Origin: Gemmatimonadota bacterium | GTDB taxonomy: Bacteria; Gemmatimonadota; Gemmatimonadetes; Gemmatimonadales; GWC2-71-9 | Length of the DNA stretch: 8,027 nt | Direction: 5' to 3' | Assembly (NCBI GenBank): GCA_003221085.1 | Contig: QHUD01000059.1 | Location: 1 to 8,027 of the forward strand | Part shown: piece after piece, positions 1-4,336 of the stretch | Layout: each line of letters starts with the position of its first letter | Numbering within the stretch: position 1 is the first letter of the stretch | Program-made: the position numbers and the translations under genes | Notes under the pieces: generated by a model | The model's input: only the letters and a program-made list of their open reading frames with translations | What the model was told of the DNA's origin: nothing | Database searches by the model: none

Positions 1-731
1 TGCAGATCCTCGGCGCACTGATTATCCTCGTCGCCCTGCCGTTGGCCCTCGTTGTGAAGGAATCCCCGAACGCCACGGGCGCTGGTGCTTCCATCGCCGA
101 GGCCTCCGCAACCTCCACCTTCCTCCACCGTCCTGCTTTCTACCTGCTGCTCTTCGGCAGCATGTGCTCGATCGCTGCGGTGGGCGGGACCAACCAGCAC
201 TTGAAGCTGTTCCTGAGTCTTGATCACGGCTTCACGCAAGCCGCGGCCGCACAGATCGCATCGCTGGTGCTCGCCTCGAGCCTCGTCGGTCGGGTGGGAA
301 TGGGATGGCTGGCGGATCGGCTCCCGAAGAAGTACGTGATGCTGCTGATCTATCTGCTGGTCGCGTCGGCGATCCCGCTCCTGTTCCTGGTCGGCACGCC
401 GCGGGCGATCTATCTCTTCGCCGTGATCTTCGGCATCGGACTGGGCGGGGAATACATGGTCATTCCACTCATGGCGGCCGAGCTGTTCGGCGTGCGCGTG
501 CTGGGCCGCGCCATGGGCGTGGTCCTGACGGCCGACGGCATCGCTGAAGCGGTCGCGCCGGTGCTCGTCGGCCGGATGCACGACGTGACGGGGACCTACG
601 CGACGGGCTTCGTGGCGGTCATCGCGTGCGCGTTGGTGGGCGCGGTCGCCATTCTGTTCCTGCCACGTCCTCTACGCCCGGTCCCCGCCCAGGTAGGGGC
701 GCAGCATGCTGCGCCCCTACACGGAGGCTGA
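1..731 (+). CDS. MFS transporter, C-terminal half (5' end outside window)
   Basis: This is an inner-membrane secondary transporter of the major facilitator superfamily. The frame is open from base 3, so the true start lies upstream; 242 residues are visible. The visible part begins in a hydrophobic helix (LGALIILVALPLALVV, probably TM6), continues with a polar central loop, then shows about six further hydrophobic segments, as expected for TM7-12. The loop GMGWLADRLPKK matches the conserved MFS motif (G-x-x-x-D-R-x-x-K/R) between TM8 and TM9. The substrate is unknown; the general look is that of organic-anion or sugar-acid permeases, which is an inference. The last 12 residues (VGAQHAAPLHGG) are encoded by a palindromic repeat and the bases after it, and are probably not part of the ancestral protein. 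The stop overlaps the ATG of the next gene by one base, implying co-transcription and translational coupling with the sugar-metabolism genes downstream. Confidence 0.88.
   Translation, partial: QILGALIILVALPLALVVKESPNATGAGASIAEASATSTFLHRPAFYLLLFGSMCSIAAVGGTNQHLKLFLSLDHGFTQAAAAQIASLVLASSLVGRVGMGWLADRLPKKYVMLLIYLLVASAIPLLFLVGTPRAIYLFAVIFGIGLGGEYMVIPLMAAELFGVRVLGRAMGVVLTADGIAEAVAPVLVGRMHDVTGTYATGFVAVIACALVGAVAILFLPRPLRPVPAQVGAQHAAPLHGG
693..720. repeat. Perfect 28-nt palindrome (REP-like), translated as the MFS C-terminus
   Basis: The left arm GTAGGGGCGCAGCA (693-706) is followed directly by its exact reverse complement TGCTGCGCCCCTAC (707-720), giving 14-bp arms with no spacer. It lies inside the MFS frame and encodes VGAQHAAPL. 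The ribosome-binding site of the next gene (GGAGG, 723-727) starts two bases after it, so an RNA hairpin here would sit next to that site. From memory, similar GTAGGGGCGC...GCGCCCCTAC palindromes are dispersed in many GC-rich environmental genomes; this was not searched. Confidence 0.85.
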
Positions 732-3181
732 TGGCCACGCTCCCGATCGGCGTCATCATGAACGGCGTCACCGGACGCATGGGACTGAACCAGCACCTCG
801 TCCGGTCCATCCTGGCGATCCGGCAACAAGGCGGCGTCGCGTTGCCGAGCGGCGACCGCGTCGTGCCCGATCCGATTCTCGTCGGCCGGAACGAATCGAA
901 GCTGCGCGACATCGCCGCCGCGCATGGCCTCACCCGCGTCTCGATCGACCTCGACGCCTGTCTCGCGAACCCGGCGGACACGATCTACTTCGATGCCACG
1001 GTCACGAGCCTTCGGGTCGACCACGTGCGCCGGGCGATCGCGGCGGGGAAGCACGTCTACTGCGAGAAGCCCCTCGCTGCCACCACGGACGAGGCACTCG
1101 AGCTCGCGAGGTTGGCCAGCCGTCGTGGGGTCAGGCACGGTATCGTCCAGGACAAGCTCTTCCTCCCCGGCATCCGTAAGCTCAAGCGGCTGGTGGACGA
1201 CGGCTTCTTCGGCCGCATCCTGAGCGTGCGCGGCGAATTCGGGTACTGGGTGTTCGAGGGCGACGGAGCGGAGGGGCCCGCCCAGCGCCCCTCGTGGAAT
1301 TACCGCAAGGAAGCTGGCGGCGGGATCATCCTCGACATGTTCGCTCACTGGCGGTACCTGCTCGACCACACGTTCGGGGCGGTCACCGCGGTCCAGTGTC
1401 GCGGTGCGATGCATATCGCCGAGCGCGTGGACGAGGAGGGCGCTCGCTACGCCGCAACGGCTGACGACGCGGCGTACGCCATTTTCACGCTCGACGGCCC
1501 CGCAGACGAGATCCTCGCGCAGTTCAACTCGTCGTGGGCGGTGCGCGTGTACCGCGATGATCTGCTGCAGATCCAGGTTGACGGGACGCTGGGGAGCGCC
1601 GTGGCGACTTTGCGCGGCTGCAAGATCCAGCGCCGGGCCGACACGCCGCGCGCGGTGTGGAACCCCGACATGCCCAATCCGGTCGACTTCTACGCCTCCT
1701 GGCAGGACGTCCCTGACGAAGAGCCGTACGACAACGCGTTCAAAGTGCAATGGGAGATGTTCCTGCGGCACGTCGTCGCTGGTACGCCGTTTCCGCACGA
1801 TTTCTGCGAGGGCGCGAAGGGGGTGCAGCTCGCCGAGCTGGCGCTCCAGTCGTGGGCGGAAAGGCGCTGGGTGGACGTGCCGGACCTTACCCGCCAGCGC
1901 GCGGCCGAGTCCTCACCCCCTGTCCCCCTCTCCGTTCCGGAGAGGGGAAACGCGGGGGATGCCGTTAGTCCCCCCTCTCCCGAAGGGAGAAGGGGTCAGG
2001 GGGTGAGGACCAAAGGGGGCCCAAGGACCATCCGGCTCCCCCTTTCCGACGGGAGTATCGCCCCCTACGCGATGCGAGAGCCCGTCGTGTGGAGCGCACC
2101 CACGGGCCCGATCCGCTGCCGGGTGGCCTACGCGGCGGCCCACGTCGTGTGCGACCCGCTCGCCGGCGGCGATCCGCTGTCGCAGGCGCAGCTCGACTGG
2201 GACGCCACCCTCGCCTACCGGCGGCACCTGTGGTCGCTCGGCCTGGCCGTGGCCGAGGCAATGGACACGGCGCAGCGCGGCATGGGGCTCGGCTGGCCGC
2301 TGGCGCGCGAGCTGATCGGCCGGTCGCTCGCCGAAGCGCGCGCGACGGGTGGCGTGATCGCGGGCGGCGCGGGCACCGACCAGCTCGCGCCGGCCGACGG
2401 GGTCACCTTGGCCGACGTGGAGCGCGCTTACGAGGAGCAGGTCGGCTACGTGGAAGACCAGGGCGGACGGGTGATCCTGATGGCGAGCCGGGCGCTGGCG
2501 CGCGCGGCGCGGGGTCCCGATGACTACGCGCGGGTCTACGGGACTGTGCTGCGGCAGGTGAGCCGCCCCGTCATTCTCCACTGGCTCGGCGACATGTTCG
2601 ATCCGCAGCTCGCGGGCTACTGGGGCACGCGCGACGTGGACGAGGCGATGGATGCCTGTCTCGCGATCATCTGCGAGCACCGCGCGAAGGTCGACGGGAT
2701 CAAGATCTCGCTGCTCGACGCGGAGCGCGAGATCGCGATGCGCGGCCGGCTCCCCGACGGCGTGCGCATGTACACGGGGGATGATTTCAACTACGAGCGA
2801 CTGATTCTGGGCGACGAGCAGGGTCACAGCGACGCGCTGCTCGGCATCTTCGACGCGATCGCGCCCGCGGCGTCGGCGGCGCTCCAAGCGCTCGACCGGG
2901 GTGATACAACGGCCTATCGCACGGCGCTCGAGCCCACCGTGCCGCTCGCGCGGCACGTTTTCCAGAAGCCGACCCGTGCGTACAAGACCGGCATCGTATT
3001 CCTCGCGTACCTGAACGGCCACCAGCAACACTTCCGGATGATCGGCGGCGCGGAGGGCTGGCGCTCCGTGCCGCACCTCGGGGAGCTGTTCCGACTCGCG
3101 GACGTCGCTGGGCTGCTCGTGGACCCCGACCGCGCGATGGTTCGGATGCGGCGGGTGCTGGCGCTGGCGGGGGTCGAGTGA
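731..3181 (+). CDS. Fusion protein: Gfo/Idh/MocA oxidoreductase + DUF993 (DapA-like aldolase barrel)
   Basis: This 816-residue protein has two enzyme parts. Residues 1 to about 390 are a Gfo/Idh/MocA oxidoreductase, a family that uses NAD(P) to oxidise or reduce sugars. The Rossmann glycine motif is GVTGRMG near the N-terminus, the signature EKP is at 112-114 (in HVYCEKPLA), and GGGIILDMFAH carries D202 and H206 near the active site. Residues about 394-426 are a repeat-encoded linker rich in Pro, Ser, Gly and Arg. Residues about 435-816 match DUF993, a TIM barrel related to dihydrodipicolinate synthase: K658 in VDGIKIS is the expected Schiff-base lysine, GDD at 683-685 fits the conserved region after it, and H617 in VILHWLGD stands where DHDPS enzymes usually have Tyr. 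The ATG at 731 was chosen because GGAGG lies at 723-727, it overlaps the upstream stop, and homology begins there. Oxidation followed by aldol cleavage of a sugar is an inference. The two parts are usually separate genes; a GTG at 2003 could start the second alone. Confidence 0.87.
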   Translation: MATLPIGVIMNGVTGRMGLNQHLVRSILAIRQQGGVALPSGDRVVPDPILVGRNESKLRDIAAAHGLTRVSIDLDACLANPADTIYFDATVTSLRVDHVRRAIAAGKHVYCEKPLAATTDEALELARLASRRGVRHGIVQDKLFLPGIRKLKRLVDDGFFGRILSVRGEFGYWVFEGDGAEGPAQRPSWNYRKEAGGGIILDMFAHWRYLLDHTFGAVTAVQCRGAMHIAERVDEEGARYAATADDAAYAIFTLDGPADEILAQFNSSWAVRVYRDDLLQIQVDGTLGSAVATLRGCKIQRRADTPRAVWNPDMPNPVDFYASWQDVPDEEPYDNAFKVQWEMFLRHVVAGTPFPHDFCEGAKGVQLAELALQSWAERRWVDVPDLTRQRAAESSPPVPLSVPERGNAGDAVSPPSPEGRRGQGVRTKGGPRTIRLPLSDGSIAPYAMREPVVWSAPTGPIRCRVAYAAAHVVCDPLAGGDPLSQAQLDWDATLAYRRHLWSLGLAVAEAMDTAQRGMGLGWPLARELIGRSLAEARATGGVIAGGAGTDQLAPADGVTLADVERAYEEQVGYVEDQGGRVILMASRALARAARGPDDYARVYGTVLRQVSRPVILHWLGDMFDPQLAGYWGTRDVDEAMDACLAIICEHRAKVDGIKISLLDAEREIAMRGRLPDGVRMYTGDDFNYERLILGDEQGHSDALLGIFDAIAPAASAALQALDRGDTTAYRTALEPTVPLARHVFQKPTRAYKTGIVFLAYLNGHQQHFRMIGGAEGWRSVPHLGELFRLADVAGLLVDPDRAMVRMRRVLALAGVE
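1911..2008. repeat. 98-nt palindromic element with 12-bp terminal inverted repeats, translated as inter-domain linker
   Basis: The outer ends are exact inverted repeats: CCTCACCCCCTG (1911-1922) and CAGGGGGTGAGG (1997-2008). The left half contains a hairpin with CCCCTCTCCG (1925-1934) pairing with CGGAGAGGGG (1938-1947) around a TTC loop. The right half contains an imperfect hairpin of CCCCTCTCCC with GGGAGAAGGGG. The two halves are therefore roughly reverse complements of each other around a short centre near 1950-1969. No stop codon falls in the frame of the fusion gene. No transposase is encoded, so it resembles a REP-doublet or a MITE-like element. A related copy lies at 3182-3220. Confidence 0.88.
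1985..2005 (+). promoter_or_regulatory. Possible internal translation start for the DUF993 part (purine-rich site + GTG)
   Basis: GGGAGAAGGGG (1985-1995) resembles a ribosome-binding site, and 7 bases later an in-frame GTG (2003-2005) could start a 392-residue protein holding only the DUF993 domain. That length fits the usual free-standing DUF993 protein (about 380-390 residues, from memory). Both site and start codon lie inside the palindromic element, so RNA folding could mask them. This is only a candidate. Confidence 0.3.
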
Positions 3182-4059
3182 CCTCACCCCTTGATCCCCT
3201 CTCCGCTAAGCGGAGAGGGGAGACGGCGGCGAGGACGGCGGGCGCAAGCCCGGGGATCAGCCGCCTCAGCTTCAATCAGATCACCGCGGAGCGCGCGAGC
3301 CTGAACGAGGTCGTCGACGCCTGCGCCCGCCACGGCGTGCCGTACGTCGCGGTGTGGCGTCACAAGCTCGCCGACGTCGGCGTGAAACCCGCGGCCTCGC
3401 TGCTCCGTGACGCGGGAGTCCGAGTCTCGAGCGTGTGTCGCGGCGGGATGTTCCCCGCAGCCACCGGTGAGGAGCGGGTGGCGCGGATCGAGGACAATCG
3501 CCGGGCCGTCGACGAGGCGGCGGCCCTCGGCGCGGGGGTGGTCGTTCTCGTGTGCGGCGCGGCCCCCGACCGGGACATCGCCGCCGCGCGTCGCATGGTT
3601 GCCGACGGCATCGCCGAGCTGGTTCCCTACGCCCGGGAGCGCGGGGTACGTCTCGGGATCGAGCCGATGCATCCGGGCTTCGCGGCGGAGCGCTCCTGTA
3701 TCACGACGCTGCGCGAGGCGCGCCGCCTCGCCGAGCGGTTCGATCTGTCCACCGTCGGGGTCGTGGCCGACGTCTATCACATCTGGTGGGACCCGGAGCT
3801 ATACGATCAGCTGGCGCGGGCAGCCGGGCTCCTCGTCGGCTTCCACGTCTCCGACTGGCTCGTGCCCGCGCGCGACGTCTTGATGAACCGGGGAATGATG
3901 GGCGACGGAGTGATCGAGCTGTGCCGCATCCGCGGCGCCGTGGATCGGGCAGGATACGCCGGGCCGATCGAGGTCGAGATCTTCAACGAAGCGGTATGGA
4001 GCATGCCGCTCGACACCCTGCTGCCGCTCCTGAAGGAGCGCTACCTCTCATGCGTGTGA
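3178..4059 (+). CDS. Sugar phosphate isomerase/epimerase (xylose-isomerase-like TIM barrel)
   Basis: This is a 293-residue cytoplasmic enzyme of the AP-endonuclease-2/xylose-isomerase-like superfamily, which uses a divalent metal to isomerise or epimerise sugars and related compounds. Likely metal or active-site residues are E162 (in GIEPMHPGF), D198 and H201 (in ADVYHIWWDPEL), H223 and D226 (in GFHVSDW), and E265/E267 (in PIEVEIFNE). NRGMMGDGVIEL is also typical of the subfamily that, from memory, lies beside Gfo/Idh and DUF993 genes. The start is a GTG whose TG is the start of the upstream TGA stop, a four-base overlap. No other ATG, GTG or TTG precedes the conserved beginning of the barrel (ISRLSFNQIT, about residue 27). 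The first residues (TSPLDPLSAKRRGE) are encoded by a palindromic repeat, so the N-terminal extension of about 26 residues is probably not ancestral. The exact substrate is unknown. Confidence 0.88.
   Translation: MTSPLDPLSAKRRGETAARTAGASPGISRLSFNQITAERASLNEVVDACARHGVPYVAVWRHKLADVGVKPAASLLRDAGVRVSSVCRGGMFPAATGEERVARIEDNRRAVDEAAALGAGVVVLVCGAAPDRDIAAARRMVADGIAELVPYARERGVRLGIEPMHPGFAAERSCITTLREARRLAERFDLSTVGVVADVYHIWWDPELYDQLARAAGLLVGFHVSDWLVPARDVLMNRGMMGDGVIELCRIRGAVDRAGYAGPIEVEIFNEAVWSMPLDTLLPLLKERYLSCV
3182..3220. repeat. Palindromic repeat, same family as the 1911-2008 element, at the isomerase 5' end
   Basis: The sequence begins CCTCACCCC directly after the upstream TGA stop and contains a 25-nt hairpin: CCCCTCTCCGCT (3196-3207), one central base, then AGCGGAGAGGGG (3209-3220), a perfect 12-bp inverted repeat. 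Head and stem match the left half of the 1911-2008 element closely. It falls within the first codons of the isomerase gene, where a stable mRNA hairpin could reduce or couple initiation. Confidence 0.87.
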
Positions 4060-4085
4060 CCCCGCTCGTGCGGTCGACGACCGAA

Positions 4086-4120
4086 AGCAGATCCTTCGCG
4101 CCTGCGGCGCTCAGGATGAC
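4086..4120 (+). repeat. Hairpin repeat, copy 1 (AGCAGATCC... type)
   Basis: This 35-nt unit starts AGCAGATCCTTCGC and ends GCGCTCAGGATGAC. Internally ATCCT (4091-4095) pairs with AGGAT (4113-4117), and GCGCC (4098-4102) pairs with GGCGC (4106-4110), leaving a TGC loop and a 2x2 internal loop. From memory, the motif resembles a dispersed element common in several environmental phyla. It lies 26 bases after the isomerase stop. Confidence 0.75.
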
Positions 4121-4215
4121 GGGCTTCGTCGCTTCGCGAAAGGGGGAAGGGGGATACTGGCGTTCGAATCCTCACCTTATTCTCCCGTCTTTCTCTGCCG
4201 AAGCCGCCCGGCGCT

Positions 4216-4262
4216 GTCATCCTGAGCGAGCGCGCGGCACGCGCGCGAGCGAAGGATCTGCT
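4216..4262 (-). repeat. Hairpin repeat, copy 2, inverted relative to copy 1
   Basis: Read on the minus strand, this 47-nt unit starts AGCAGATCCTTCGC and ends CGCTCAGGATGAC, the same ends as the copy at 4086-4120. On the plus strand ATCCT (4219-4223) pairs with AGGAT (4253-4257), and CGCGCG (4231-4236) pairs with CGCGCG (4240-4245) around GCA. The centre is longer and richer in CG steps than in copy 1. The two copies bound a 177-nt inverted-repeat unit. Confidence 0.75.
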
Positions 4263-4306
4263 GTGGCCGGTGAGATCAAGACTTGGGCGGGGCACGCGCG
4301 CGAGCG
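4236..4306 (+). repeat. 16-nt direct repeat upstream of the haem-protein gene
   Basis: GGCACGCGCGCGAGCG occurs at 4236-4251 and again at 4291-4306, 55 bases apart. After each copy the sequences stay partly alike (AAGGATCTG against GAGGGGTCTG), so the second looks like a decayed partial copy of the hairpin repeat. The second copy ends 18 bases before the ribosome-binding site of the next gene. Confidence 0.7.
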
Positions 4307-4324
4307 GAGGGGTCTGGCCACAAC

Positions 4325-4336
4325 GGAGGCAATATG
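4325..4336 (+). promoter_or_regulatory. Ribosome-binding site fixing the start at ATG 4334
   Basis: GGAGG (4325-4329) lies four bases before ATG 4334. An in-frame start at 4283 is possible, but it would add 17 residues made from repeat sequence in front of a clear signal peptide, so 4334 is preferred. Confidence 0.8.

Larger units (their letters stand above)
4060..4333. other. Intergenic gap between the two gene groups, filled mainly with repeats
   Basis: No protein gene is supported here. The gap holds two hairpin repeats in opposite orientation (4086-4120 and 4216-4262), a G/A-rich stretch (about 4138-4154), a pyrimidine-rich stretch (about 4180-4197), and a 16-nt direct repeat. I see no convincing -35/-10 promoter pair and no stem followed by a T-run. 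A promoter for the downstream exported proteins would be expected here but cannot be placed. The length and content suggest that transcription of the first operon ends, and that of the second group starts, within this gap. Confidence 0.6.

Noticed and set aside
596..1798. Minus-strand open frame of 400 codons opposite the oxidoreductase
   Set aside because: It is a shadow frame crossing the MFS/oxidoreductase junction and the palindrome, with no recognisable domain.
1913..3187. Minus-strand open frame of 424 codons opposite the DUF993 part
   Set aside because: It has no domain-like motifs and a composition typical of antisense shadows; the plus strand has clear family motifs.
693..3220. CRISPR array
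   Set aside because: The palindromes are few, belong to two different families, and are not evenly spaced.
4086..4120. Rho-independent terminator after the isomerase gene
   Set aside because: The hairpin is real but no T-run follows, and the same unit recurs inverted nearby, so a dispersed repeat is the better explanation.
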